Counted from the stretch's first letter, positions 8,629-18,401 are shown. The stretch is 64,000 nt of DNA from CBFHWU01 sp965659665 (GCA_965659665.1 CBFHWU010000017.1:62001-126000), one strand, 5' to 3'. A program made the numbers and translations. The notes: a model not told the origin generated them from the letters alone.

Positions 8629-9121
8629 ATGAAATTATTTCTATCAACTTTACTTTTAATACTGCCATTACTTACATACAGTCAATATTCTATAAGAGAA
8701 TGTGGTCAAAAGCCAAGAGAAGTTAAAAAACAAAATACAATCAAAGTCAAGAAGAATTTGAAAAGTCTGATAAATACATTAAGTACTTGAATAAATTTAA
8801 TAATTGGAAATCTTGTGTTGATTCACTAAATAACTTGAGGCAATACTCAAGTAAATTGAAATTCGATGAAAACAAAAATGTAATTGTTGATACAATTTTG
8901 GTCGAAGAAAATAAAATAAAGATGCTCTTTATTCCTCTGCTAGAGAATGGGTAGTCTCAACCTTTAATTCTGCAACTGATGTTCTTAAAATGGATGATAG
9001 TGTGAGTGGCAAGTTAATAGCAAAAGGTTTTACTACTATTACCGTAGAAACAGGAATTATGAATCATGAAATAAACATATCAAATAGTACCCATTGTACT
9101 AAAAAGTGTGATAGGAATTAA
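8629..9121 (+). pseudogene. Frameshifted secreted DUF4468-type protein
   Basis: The frame starts with a signal peptide (MKLFLSTLLLILPLLTYSQ) and then breaks. Three reading frames must be joined. The second frame begins near an A run at 8725-8736 and gives KYNQSQEEFEKSDKYIKYL; the third begins near the A-rich stretch 8905-8918. The last part, KDALYSSAREWVVSTFNS then DVLKMDDSVSGKLIAKG, resembles the DUF4468 domain (TBP-like fold) of Bacteroidota exported proteins. It ends early at 9121. Both shifts fall in A runs, so sequencing error must be considered, but the shortened end also suggests decay. Function of the family is unknown. Confidence 0.6.
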
Positions 9122-9223
9122 ATAGTCCATAATTTCTAAAATTTAAGTGATTTCTGTTAAGAAGATAGTTAGTTGAAAAGGTTTCATTTTTTTAATTTAT
9201 TTTAAAGCGAAGATTTAATTCTT

Positions 9224-9231
9224 TATATTTG
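9224..9231 (+). promoter_or_regulatory. Possible -7 box for the structured RNA
   Basis: TATATTTG matches TAnnTTTG exactly on the plus strand. No TTG is present 19-21 bases upstream. Its value comes from the hairpin-rich, terminator-ended stretch that follows. Confidence 0.35.
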
Positions 9232-9237
9232 TTGTGT

Positions 9238-9517
9238 TAATATTATGTATGGTTTGTAAAATAAACATCACAATACCTAACAAAAAGTAACTCAATGTCA
9301 ATGATTTTATAATATATATTGTTATTGTTTTGAATTAAAACATTAATGGTCATTTACTTTAATAGAAATAATTAGAAGGTTCCATTTCCTTCCAAAACGT
9401 AAAGCACTTTACATAAAAAGTGTTTGAACTTGTTGTGTTGATTATAAATCTGAGATTTATAATAGGTTCGTAGGAGAACCAATGAGAAGCTTTCCTTTAA
9501 AATGGGGGGCTTTTTTT
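9238..9517 (+). ncRNA. Candidate structured small RNA
   Basis: This gene-free stretch holds five consecutive inverted repeats: GAAGG/CCTTC (9375-9379 with 9388-9392), CACTTT/AAAGTG (9405-9410 with 9417-9422), a perfect 10-base pair ATTATAAATC/GATTTATAAT with a 3-base loop (9441-9463), GGTTC/GAACC (9465-9480), and a terminator at 9487-9517. A -7 box lies at 9224-9231. I found no open frame of note. It lacks the conserved motifs of RNase P RNA, tmRNA or SRP RNA that I could check by eye. It could be a small RNA gene or a structured 3' region of the pseudogene transcript. Family not recognised. Confidence 0.4.
9487..9517 (+). terminator. Intrinsic terminator, plus strand
   Basis: AAGCTTTCC (9487-9495) pairs with GGGGGGCTT (9504-9512) through four Watson-Crick pairs at the base, three G-T pairs and two G-C pairs. 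The loop is eight bases and a run of seven T follows (9511-9517). It ends plus-strand transcription just before the convergent porP/sprF gene. Confidence 0.55.
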
Positions 9518-9521
9518 GTTT

Positions 9522-10514
9522 TTAATGCTCACATCTCCAACACCCAAAATCTCCGTTAAATATTGAATTAAATGAATATGAAATGGTAATTTCATGTATG
9601 CCATTAGTACCGTTAATGTTATTAATATTGAAGTCATAAGAATACCCAAATTTGACATGATCCCATACAAATCCTGTCACTAAGGCTAATGAGTTGATTA
9701 AACTGCCTTTTTCGGGTTCTGGTGATGGATTTGTTGCCATTTGAATACCAAAAGTGAATCCATTTAGCTCTAGCTCTGCTCCCAAGTCCAATCGATTAAA
9801 AGGTCCCTGGTTCATATAATTAGCCATAACATATAAATAGGCATCATCTAATTTATAGAACCAGTTGTACAAATCAACCTTGTAGCCTGTTTGGGCGCTT
9901 AAAAAAATGTCTAAATTTTGAATGCCCTCATGTAAAAAAGAAATATTAGGACGGTTGAGATGCCTGAGTCCTAGTCCAATCCAAAATTTATCGTTTCTAA
10001 CCAATCCTCCAACACTGATATCCATGAAGTTTAAAGAACTATTTAATAAAGCTGGGTCAATTGAATTAAGGGAAATGGTTCTTTGTTGGATGTTAATTTG
10101 ATCTTCAAGTGTCAAGTTATCAAAAGCAAAATCTTTATTCCCAAAGCCAAATGAAATACTGGGAATAAATAGCCAATCTTTATTGAGCTCAACTCTGTAA
10201 GCATAGTTAAGGTTTACTTGAGAAAAGCGATATCTTGTGGTCGTTTCTAAATTATTGATGATGTGGACACCAAAGCTACTTTGAATATTGTCCACATAAG
10301 TACTAAATTGAGCAAACTGAGTGGATAAACTGTACTCTAACCCTGCCCATTGTGTTCGGTGGGCAACACTGAATTTGGTATTGCTATTTACACCAGTAAA
10401 AGCAGGGTTATAAAGTTCAGGAGTATTAAAAAATTGAGTAAAAATGGGGTCTTGACCCCATGATTTTTGGAAAAGACCTAAAAGACCTACAATAAGAACA
10501 ATTTTTAGCTTCAT
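9522..10514 (-). CDS. PorP/SprF family type IX secretion membrane protein
   Basis: A 330-residue outer-membrane beta-barrel protein. The signal peptide ends at about residue 20 (LGLFQKSWGQ). Then comes the family signature QDPIFTQFFNTPELYNPAFTG and the HRTQW segment, followed by alternating amphipathic strands to the C terminus. SprF of Flavobacterium johnsoniae is needed for secretion and surface attachment of SprB, and related proteins pair with other type-B-CTD substrates. Here it overlaps the adhesin gene by four bases, so the two are one transcriptional unit. It is probably the dedicated partner of that adhesin and not a core secretion component. Confidence 0.9.
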   Translation of the reverse strand: MKLKIVLIVGLLGLFQKSWGQDPIFTQFFNTPELYNPAFTGVNSNTKFSVAHRTQWAGLEYSLSTQFAQFSTYVDNIQSSFGVHIINNLETTTRYRFSQVNLNYAYRVELNKDWLFIPSISFGFGNKDFAFDNLTLEDQINIQQRTISLNSIDPALLNSSLNFMDISVGGLVRNDKFWIGLGLRHLNRPNISFLHEGIQNLDIFLSAQTGYKVDLYNWFYKLDDAYLYVMANYMNQGPFNRLDLGAELELNGFTFGIQMATNPSPEPEKGSLINSLALVTGFVWDHVKFGYSYDFNINNINGTNGIHEITISYSFNSIFNGDFGCWRCEH

Positions 10515-13500
10515 CGAATAAGAGTAAAAGGGCCGTTAATTAGTATTTGTTCACCATTTTTAGCGATTGCTTCAACCTTAAAAATATAATTTCCGTTCTC
10601 AGCAGCGACTCCGTCTATGGTTCCGTCCCAACCTACCATAGGGTCTGATTCTTCATAAAAAAGTAAGTTTCCCCATGTGTCAAATACCGACATATTAATC
10701 GATTCTATTCCTAAATAAACAGGTTTGAAGGTGTCGTTCACACCATCTTTATTAGGGCTAAAGGCATCAGGGACCTCAATAAAGTATCCTTTAGTAATAA
10801 CAATAGTAAGGAAGGTTTCACTACTACAACCATAAGCATATTCAACTTGTAAACGCACGAGGTAAGATCCTTCTTGAGTATAAGAGTGCATTGGACTTTC
10901 ATCGGTGGAGGTGTTTCCATCACCAAAGTCCCATTCAAAACTTATCGGATCACCCGAAGATTGATTGATAAAAGTGATGGGATCGTTGATGGCTAAAAGT
11001 CCATAATTTGACAAATAATAAGAATCAAAGCTAAAATCAGCATCGCCCAATTCAAGAAGATTCACATTAATATTAACGGCATGGGTGCATCCGTTGTTAT
11101 CCGTAATGGTCGCTACTGAAATTCCATTAACATCCGTTTCCATAATTTCTCCATTTGCTCCTCTTTGAGTTCCTGACGACCATGAAATGCTATAGGGAGG
11201 GAATCCACCACTTATGGACAAGGTATTTCGTTGAAATACATCTTTTGTATCACAATCAGCGATGATTTCTGGGTCAACATCGACTGTGATTGGGCGCTGA
11301 CGAATAACTAAAAAATTAGCGATAGCTTCACATCCACGAGCATCAGTAATCGTAACACTGTAGTTGTTACCGCTTATGTCGGACAAATTATCGGTAGTTT
11401 GTCCATTGTTCCACAAATAACTATAAGGAGGAGTTCCCCCATAAACTTGTAAATCAATTGCTCCACTATTAGGGTTTATACAGTCTATGGCGTCCGTCAC
11501 AATAGCATCAATAAAAATCTCTGAAGGCTCATTGATAATAAATTGTTCTGTTTGCATACAGCCATCACTCGATAGAACCTCCACAGTATAGATCCCCGCT
11601 GCTAAATTATTTCTTGTTAGTCCTGCACTGGGATCATCTGACCATAATACGGTATGGGGAGCTACACCACCATTAATGGTGAGAGAAATATTCCCGTCTT
11701 CGGCTCCAAAGCATGAGATATGACTAAAAGTAGATTGAATGTCAAAGAGTGGAGCATTTAATACTTCAATATCTTCAATGTGCGTACAGTTGTTAGCATC
11801 AGTAATCTCTACAGTGTATGTTCCAGCACTGAGATTTGATCGATTTAAGCCTTGACCCAGATCACTCCAAACGATTGTATAAGGAGCTATACCCCCAGTT
11901 GGATTAATCGTAATGGTGCCATCGGCAACCCCGTAACAACTTACACCTGTACTTACTGGATTAACGAGAATTTCTTGTGGTTCGATGAGCTCTACTTGTA
12001 AAGATTCAGAGCATCCGTTGGCATCAGAAACGGAAACAGTATAAATTCCAGCAGGTACTCCATTTAAATCTTCAGTGGAATAGGAAGTTCCATTTTGATC
12101 TAACCATTGAAAAATATAAGGACTATTTGATGAGGTAAATGGAGCTCCGCCACTTAAGCTAATATCAATACTTCCTGAAGCATCACCAAAGCAAACAAGA
12201 TCTGATTTATTATCTAAATTAATAAGGAGCTCAGCAGGTTCAATAATGGTAAAAGTTTCAGAATGAATACAACGACCGGATTGCCCATCTTCCACTGTGA
12301 TCATATAGTGTCCAGGACCTAAATTGGTCAAATCTTCATTAGATGAAAAGAAAGTTCCATCTTTTGTCCATTCGAATAAATAATTTCCTAACCCTCCACT
12401 CATACTTATCAAAATAGCCCCATTTTGATCTCCAAAACAGGTGATGTTTTGTTCCAAATCAGTAGTCAGAGCTAAAACATCAGGCTGGTTCAGCGTATAG
12501 GTTTGCTGAACGGTACAGTTTGAACTGTCTTGAATCGATAAAATATAGGTATCAGCGATGAGCCCTGAAGCACTAAAATTTCTGTCTTGTCCAGAGAATA
12601 CAATCATCCCTAGACTGTTGGTAAGCTCATAATCATAAAAAGGGTTATTATTGGCGTCAAAAAAAGGATTCCCTCCCGACAAATTAACATCAATAACACC
12701 ATCAGCACCTCCAAAACAACTTATTTCAAAATTACCATGGAGGCCACTAAAATTAGAAGTAGTGGAATTAATAACAATAGCACTGTTGAGTTCCGCGATG
12801 TTACTATTAATAATTTTGAATGATCCATTAAGATCGCTTACCGTGACTGTGTAGGCTCCAGCAGCCAAGTTATCAAAAACATAGTGGGTGGCGTTAGAGG
12901 CGAGAACCGATTCGACAAGTGTTCCGTTAGAAAGATGAAGCATGAAATCGTATGGAGCTAAAGATTCTTGATCGATATTAATTTCGATTACCCCAGTTGA
13001 ATCTCCAAAGCAGATCACATCAACATGTGATGAAACCACTTCAGAAATGATCAGTTCATTTGGGGTAGAGAGTGTAAAGGATCGAGTTTCGGTACAACCA
13101 TTATCATCTGAAATAACGACAGTGTAGGTGCCTTCAGATAATCCAGAAAGGTCTTCCATATTTTCTTGACCTGTAGGAATAGTTCCGTTTGATGTTGTCC
13201 ATGCAAAATGATAGGGAGCCGTATTTATTCCTCCAGTAATGCTAAGGTCAATAAAGCCATCAGTAGCACCAAAAGAAGAGATTTCAAATCCATTATAGTT
13301 CGAAATTACAGCATTGATCGATAGTTGATTAGATTCGGTTACTGTGTAGGTATGCGTGACAGTACAGTTATTATTGTCGGTGACAACAACCTGATAGGTT
13401 CCTGCTGAAATTCCATTTATTCCTGCTTGATTTGTTTGACCTGGTGGTATAATTGCCCCGCTTGTAGAGGTCCAACTATAGGTGTAATAAGGGTTATTAT

Positions 13501-16183
13501 TGAGGTCAAAAAAAGGAGTTCCTCCAGAAACCGTTAATGAAATATTTCCGTTTGAATCGCCATGACATAAAACACCAAACCCATTATAGGAGGATTGAGT
13601 TACTTGTACCGTAATCGGATTACTAGGCTGACTGATAGTTTGAGGCATTGTGGTGTATAAACATCCATTATCATCCGAAATACTTATGGAGTAAGTACCA
13701 GAGGGTAAAAGATTATACCCCTGAGTTAACGAATTTGTAGTTATTGAGGCAGGATAGTTTGGAGGTAAATTTGCTCCAGAAATAGTAAAAGTATAATCAA
13801 TACCATCCACAGATCCATTATTTAGAATATCGACCGTAATTTCCCCTAAGGTTCCATCATAACAAAGGATATTTTGTGTGACTGATGCATTGGCAATAAG
13901 TGCTCGGGGTTCGACCAAAGTGTACGAGTTTGATGTGGAACAATTATTTGCATCAACGACTGTTACGGAGTAAGTTCCTGCCGGAATACTTGTTAAATCT
14001 TCCATATTTTCTTGACCTATTGGGATAACTCCATTAGTTGTTGTCCATTGATAAGTAAGTGGAGCTGTTCCTCCTGAAACAGTAAGATTGATCCTTCCGT
14101 CATTAGCACCCAAACAACTGATGTTAATAGCGGAACCTGTTCCAGCGTTAAAAATTGTTAAATCTGCTGAATCTATATTGAGTAATTGGGGTTCGGTTAT
14201 AGTCTCACTCAAATTTGCTTGACACCCGTTAGCATCAGTAATAACAACACTATATGTTCCTGCACTAAGTCCGGAGAGATTTTGCTGTGTTGCTTGTCCA
14301 GCAGGAATGGTTCCATTGGTAGTTGTCCATTGAAAGGAAAAAGGCCAAGTTCCTCTAACAAATCCGATATTAACTGATCCGTCATTAGCTCCAAAGCACG
14401 AAACATTGCTCACAGAGGGATTTACAATTTGTACTTGAGCAGGCTCAGCCACTCTTGCACTTGTGATAACTGAACACCCAGTTACATTAGAATTATTATT
14501 GGCGTCCGTAATCGTAAAGTCGTAGCGACCAGCTGAGAGTCCTGAGAAGCTAAATGGGTCACCATCATTTAGGACTGTTATCGATTGACTTGTTTGTTGA
14601 TTTAGAACTACATAAGGAGGCGTTCCCCCGCTAATTGTACCATCAATAATTCCGTTGGTGTCCCCAAAGCAAAACAAATCAAAATCGTTTATGGTATGCG
14701 TTAATGGGTTAGGTTCTGATAATGTCTGATTTAAGTCATGATTAGTCAAACAATTGTTCATGTCAGAAACCGATATGACATAATTTCCTGCATTTAGCCC
14801 AGAGAAGTCAAATTGATTAGATCCAGAAGGGGTAGGGGTGGCGGGAGTATTATTGACGGTAAAGATGTATGGAGGAGTTCCCCCTTGTACACTGACAGAA
14901 ATCAGTCCATCGTTGCCATTGTTACAACTTATATTGGTTTGGTTAATTAACGATATTTCGAGCAGATCGGGTTCAAGAATAGTAAAATCTGTTTGGATTT
15001 GACATCCGTTACTATCTGTGAGTTCTACATGATATGTTCCTGCACTAAGTCCGGAGAGATTTTGTTGTGTTGCTTGTCCAGCAGGAATGGTTCCATTGGT
15101 AGTTGTCCAGTTAAAGGAGTAGGGTGGAGTTCCTCCAGAGGGCTGTAAAGAAATGCTCCCATCACTTCCTTCGTAACAACTTACATTTGTGGTAGAAGAA
15201 GCTAAATTATTTATAATCAACTCGGGAGGGTCATCAATATCAAAAGTTAGATTCCTTAAACACCCAATGGTATTAGTGGCGTCAAAATTATGGGGGTTTA
15301 TAAAGAAGGAATTTAAAACGTCATCAAAATAAAAAATGGAATAATTTGCTGCGGGTAAATTGGCGATTGAAATATTTTGTCCATTTCCAATATCGTACCA
15401 AATTCCGTTCGAAGTAGTAATAGTAGAATACCCTGGGATGGGGATATCTAAGTTCGTATCGTTGTTAATAAGTTTTACTTTATAGTTATCTAGCCAACCT
15501 CCAGAAACACTAAAATTAATTGATCCGTCATCTCCAAAACACAGAGGGTCAACTGTTGCCAGCGTAAGGTCTAAAGGTGGAGGAATCTCTACATTAAAGA
15601 TTTCAGTTCCACTACAACCAAAATTATCCAACCAGTCCAATGTATATGTTCCACTAGATAAACCCTCAATAGAAATCGACAAATGAGGGGCTGTACTATT
15701 GCCTTGGCTAACAGTATTATTTTGGGCATCTCTTAAGGAGTATGAATAAGGACCAACTCCATTATTGAAAGTCAATAAAATAACACCAGAAGAAGAATCG
15801 TTTTCACAAATAAGCCCTGAAAAAAGATCACTGGCTGAGAGGTTAATGGGTAAATGTATGATATAAAAACCTTCTACCATATCGTTATTGGCATCGGTAA
15901 CAATTACCTTAAAGGAACCTACAGTAACATTCGAAAGTACTCTGGTGTTCTGAAGAGGTAGTAAAACATAATTTCCAGAATCAGCAGGTATTTCTTCATA
16001 CCAACGATATGAATAGGGTTCTGAACCACCACCAACAGAAATTACAATGTTGCCTTGACAGGAGTTGACAAGAGAAAGTGATATGGTAAGGGGTTGATTT
16101 TGTCCGTAGAGTTTTGAGACAACAAAAAGAGATAAAACAAGAAGAACAAAATTAAAAAAAGGGTATAGCGATTTGTATTTCAC
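10511..16183 (-). CDS. SprB-repeat surface adhesin with T9SS type-B sorting domain
   Basis: An 1890-residue exported protein. It has a signal peptide (about 1-27), about 19 SprB-type repeats of roughly 80-100 residues (to about 1690), a PKD-like domain (ISFEWDFGDGNTSTDES), and a C-terminal gliding/CHU_C sorting domain (VPDAFSPNKDGVNDTF to the end). Each repeat runs SCFG..DG, SGGTPPY, W, LSAGTY, V.VTDANGC. One repeat has lost the first Cys (EISSFGATDG). SprB itself is a much longer cell-surface adhesin that moves during gliding; this looks like a shorter relative. Export would use the GldKLMN machinery encoded at the window end. PorP/SprF is co-transcribed downstream. Confidence 0.92.
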   Translation of the reverse strand: MKYKSLYPFFNFVLLVLSLFVVSKLYGQNQPLTISLSLVNSCQGNIVISVGGGSEPYSYRWYEEIPADSGNYVLLPLQNTRVLSNVTVGSFKVIVTDANNDMVEGFYIIHLPINLSASDLFSGLICENDSSSGVILLTFNNGVGPYSYSLRDAQNNTVSQGNSTAPHLSISIEGLSSGTYTLDWLDNFGCSGTEIFNVEIPPPLDLTLATVDPLCFGDDGSINFSVSGGWLDNYKVKLINNDTNLDIPIPGYSTITTSNGIWYDIGNGQNISIANLPAANYSIFYFDDVLNSFFINPHNFDATNTIGCLRNLTFDIDDPPELIINNLASSTTNVSCYEGSDGSISLQPSGGTPPYSFNWTTTNGTIPAGQATQQNLSGLSAGTYHVELTDSNGCQIQTDFTILEPDLLEISLINQTNISCNNGNDGLISVSVQGGTPPYIFTVNNTPATPTPSGSNQFDFSGLNAGNYVISVSDMNNCLTNHDLNQTLSEPNPLTHTINDFDLFCFGDTNGIIDGTISGGTPPYVVLNQQTSQSITVLNDGDPFSFSGLSAGRYDFTITDANNNSNVTGCSVITSARVAEPAQVQIVNPSVSNVSCFGANDGSVNIGFVRGTWPFSFQWTTTNGTIPAGQATQQNLSGLSAGTYSVVITDANGCQANLSETITEPQLLNIDSADLTIFNAGTGSAINISCLGANDGRINLTVSGGTAPLTYQWTTTNGVIPIGQENMEDLTSIPAGTYSVTVVDANNCSTSNSYTLVEPRALIANASVTQNILCYDGTLGEITVDILNNGSVDGIDYTFTISGANLPPNYPASITTNSLTQGYNLLPSGTYSISISDDNGCLYTTMPQTISQPSNPITVQVTQSSYNGFGVLCHGDSNGNISLTVSGGTPFFDLNNNPYYTYSWTSTSGAIIPPGQTNQAGINGISAGTYQVVVTDNNNCTVTHTYTVTESNQLSINAVISNYNGFEISSFGATDGFIDLSITGGINTAPYHFAWTTSNGTIPTGQENMEDLSGLSEGTYTVVISDDNGCTETRSFTLSTPNELIISEVVSSHVDVICFGDSTGVIEINIDQESLAPYDFMLHLSNGTLVESVLASNATHYVFDNLAAGAYTVTVSDLNGSFKIINSNIAELNSAIVINSTTSNFSGLHGNFEISCFGGADGVIDVNLSGGNPFFDANNNPFYDYELTNSLGMIVFSGQDRNFSASGLIADTYILSIQDSSNCTVQQTYTLNQPDVLALTTDLEQNITCFGDQNGAILISMSGGLGNYLFEWTKDGTFFSSNEDLTNLGPGHYMITVEDGQSGRCIHSETFTIIEPAELLINLDNKSDLVCFGDASGSIDISLSGGAPFTSSNSPYIFQWLDQNGTSYSTEDLNGVPAGIYTVSVSDANGCSESLQVELIEPQEILVNPVSTGVSCYGVADGTITINPTGGIAPYTIVWSDLGQGLNRSNLSAGTYTVEITDANNCTHIEDIEVLNAPLFDIQSTFSHISCFGAEDGNISLTINGGVAPHTVLWSDDPSAGLTRNNLAAGIYTVEVLSSDGCMQTEQFIINEPSEIFIDAIVTDAIDCINPNSGAIDLQVYGGTPPYSYLWNNGQTTDNLSDISGNNYSVTITDARGCEAIANFLVIRQRPITVDVDPEIIADCDTKDVFQRNTLSISGGFPPYSISWSSGTQRGANGEIMETDVNGISVATITDNNGCTHAVNINVNLLELGDADFSFDSYYLSNYGLLAINDPITFINQSSGDPISFEWDFGDGNTSTDESPMHSYTQEGSYLVRLQVEYAYGCSSETFLTIVITKGYFIEVPDAFSPNKDGVNDTFKPVYLGIESINMSVFDTWGNLLFYEESDPMVGWDGTIDGVAAENGNYIFKVEAIAKNGEQILINGPFTLIR
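14252..14329 (-). repeat. Near-identical repeat copy 1 inside the adhesin gene
   Basis: This 78-base stretch equals 15032-15109 except for one base (C at 14285, T at 15065). The offset is exactly 780 bases, or 260 codons, so the frame is kept. Both copies encode TTNGTIPAGQATQQNLSGLS and flanking residues of an SprB repeat. Confidence 0.9.
15032..15109 (-). repeat. Near-identical repeat copy 2 inside the adhesin gene
   Basis: Partner of 14252-14329 with one mismatch over 78 bases. The other SprB repeats in this gene are far more diverged at DNA level, so this pair points to a recent copy or gene conversion. Confidence 0.9.
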
Positions 16184-16210
16184 ATATTTAGGTTAAGTAT
16201 TTAGGGTACT

Positions 16211-16218
16211 CAAATATA
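16211..16218 (-). promoter_or_regulatory. Possible -7 box of the adhesin-porP/sprF unit
   Basis: Read on the minus strand this is TATATTTG, a full TAnnTTTG match 28 bases upstream of the adhesin ATG. No -33 TTG is seen at the right distance. The rest of 16184-16343 is very AT-rich with several A and T runs. Confidence 0.4.
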
Positions 16219-16343
16219 AACAAAACAAATTGTAATTAATATGTAATTTTTTAACATTTAATTAAAAACTATTTTTTATTTAAAAAAAAATTGAAAATCA
16301 TGATTTTTTTAAATAAAAAATTGTAATTTGATTAAAATTCTTC

Positions 16344-18401
16344 ATGTTATTGAAATTAAAAACATACTTTTTGTTATTTTTAGGCATCATAACTTTATCT
16401 TGTAATACAGATAGTTTTGATTTTGATAAACTAAGTGGTCAAACAGGCATCACACCTGAAATAAGAGCCCCCTTCGCACAAATGGAGCTTAACCTTCAAA
16501 GTTTTTTAGATAGTTTAGATTATGAGATTGATTATGACCGCGACAATTATGGAACAATTTATGTCAGTGATAGTATCTCAACTCTAGCTTCTTTGGTGTT
16601 GGAAGATGTGTTTGATATTTCAACATTGGAAACCGAATTCACCTCAGATTATCAAATTGAATCCCTTCAGATTTCAAACTCATTTGTTGAGCTCCCCCAA
16701 ACAAGCATAGATAAAATTTTTTCCTCTCTCGTTAATCAACAAACAGTTTCAATTTCAGCTTTTCAAAAAACCTTAGATTTTGATGTTTTTGAATTGTTCT
16801 CCGATGATTATCGTGAGATCACATTTGAAAGTGGAATGTTGGAATTTACTTTCCTGAATAATTTTCCCATTTCAACAGCACTTACACTAGATCTCATCGA
16901 TGCAGACGGAAATACTTTATTTACGTCAGAACCTACACTTGTTGGAGTAAACGAAACATCCAAACAATCTTATGATTTAACCGATCTTATGTTAAATCAA
17001 CAATCAAAAGCAACTCTAAGAATTCAGAGCTCTGTAAGCCATTCAAACGTATTTATTGATTTTGATACCCAATTTATTGCGATCGAAGTGGCAATACTTA
17101 ATGCTAAAATATCGAATGCTGTTTTGGGAAAAACAAAAACGTTCGAATATTCATTTATTGAAAATGTTGGTTTTGAAAACAAAGAAGGAGTCCAGCTGAG
17201 AATGGCGCATTTGGACGAAGCAAAATTACATTTAGAATTGATCAATGAATTCGGTAATGAGGTTGAATTTGTGATTTCTCACGAAGAATCCATCATTAAC
17301 GGCAATAAGTTTGAGCGATCTTTTCTTTTGGAGAATTTTTCTTCTCCTCAAGAATTTGAGTGGGATTTAAAAGGGGTAAATTTTAATTTTAATCATTCTC
17401 CTCAAACCAATAATCTAGGGTTAGCATTTTTGATTTCAACTACTTTTGAACCTGGACAAGTTGTCGAATTTAATAAAGAGATCCATATGACAGGACGTTT
17501 TAGTGATTTCAGTTTAAATAAAGCTTTTGGAAACTTCGGCACTGTTCTTCAAAAAATTGAAGAATCGGTAGAAGTAAGTGGTAATTTTTTTGACGATTTG
17601 CTTGGAACAGTAACAATTATAGATCCAAAGTTGACGGTTTTATTTTACAACACTTTTGGTGTTCCCTCCAAGTTTTTGAACACTTTCACTGCAGAACGAA
17701 AAAATGGAGATCACTTAGATTTAATTACCTCTCCCTCCGTTAGTAATCCTATCATCCAGGCTCCCACAGAAATTTATGACACCATCATCACAGAATTAAC
17801 TTTTGATACGACCAATAGTAATATTCAAGAATTTGTTTCTTTTTTCCCTAATGATTCTATTCGCACAAGTGTCACAATTGAAACCAATCCTGTGGAAGTA
17901 GATTATAGAGAAAACTTTGTGTTTAATCATTCAAAAACTTGGATAGATGTTATGCTAGAAGCGCCTGTTCATTTTAATGTGGATAACTTTAGTATTAATG
18001 ATTCACTATTTTTTCAACCCTTATTGGAAATAGATCAAGATGTAGATCGATTACTTAGGGTGTTGTTTCATATCAATTACACGTCAGATTTCCCAGTTAA
18101 TTTAGAGTTTAGGCCACAACTTATGGATACTTTGTCGAAGGAAGTACTGGCTCAATTTACACCTATTCAAATTGATCCAGCAATAACTAACGAAAGAGGG
18201 GAAGTCACAGAACATGCCCAAGGAACAACGCAGATTGAATTTCAAGCCGATGTTATTGAAGCCTTGAAATATATCAACGGCATGCCTTTTGAACTTGTGA
18301 TCAACTCGACAGAAAAAGAAACAAAAAATGCTGTGATATCGTCAAACTCCAAATTAAAAATTGACTTAGCTGCGACGATAAAATTTAATTTAGATGATTA
18401 G
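16344..18401 (+). CDS. Uncharacterised lipoprotein
   Basis: A 685-residue protein with a lipoprotein signal: hydrophobic stretch from residue 8, then TLSC with Cys20 as the lipid site, followed by acidic residues. The body looks like repeated beta-strand modules with no catalytic motif I can name. It resembles conserved flavobacterial hypothetical lipoproteins. The stop overlaps the start of a DUF5723 outer-membrane protein by eight bases, so the two are translated from one message and may act together at the outer membrane. Function unknown. Confidence 0.75.
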   Translation: MLLKLKTYFLLFLGIITLSCNTDSFDFDKLSGQTGITPEIRAPFAQMELNLQSFLDSLDYEIDYDRDNYGTIYVSDSISTLASLVLEDVFDISTLETEFTSDYQIESLQISNSFVELPQTSIDKIFSSLVNQQTVSISAFQKTLDFDVFELFSDDYREITFESGMLEFTFLNNFPISTALTLDLIDADGNTLFTSEPTLVGVNETSKQSYDLTDLMLNQQSKATLRIQSSVSHSNVFIDFDTQFIAIEVAILNAKISNAVLGKTKTFEYSFIENVGFENKEGVQLRMAHLDEAKLHLELINEFGNEVEFVISHEESIINGNKFERSFLLENFSSPQEFEWDLKGVNFNFNHSPQTNNLGLAFLISTTFEPGQVVEFNKEIHMTGRFSDFSLNKAFGNFGTVLQKIEESVEVSGNFFDDLLGTVTIIDPKLTVLFYNTFGVPSKFLNTFTAERKNGDHLDLITSPSVSNPIIQAPTEIYDTIITELTFDTTNSNIQEFVSFFPNDSIRTSVTIETNPVEVDYRENFVFNHSKTWIDVMLEAPVHFNVDNFSINDSLFFQPLLEIDQDVDRLLRVLFHINYTSDFPVNLEFRPQLMDTLSKEVLAQFTPIQIDPAITNERGEVTEHAQGTTQIEFQADVIEALKYINGMPFELVINSTEKETKNAVISSNSKLKIDLAATIKFNLDD

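Noticed and set aside
9238..9517. RNase P RNA, tmRNA or SRP RNA
   Set aside because: Conserved cores such as GAGGAAAGTCC-type or the GGAA-loop helix of SRP RNA are absent; the hairpin loops differ.
12651..15109. Regularly repeated motifs that could suggest a CRISPR or tandem-repeat locus
   Set aside because: They are in-frame SprB protein repeats of a single 1890-codon gene; spacing and divergence do not fit CRISPR.
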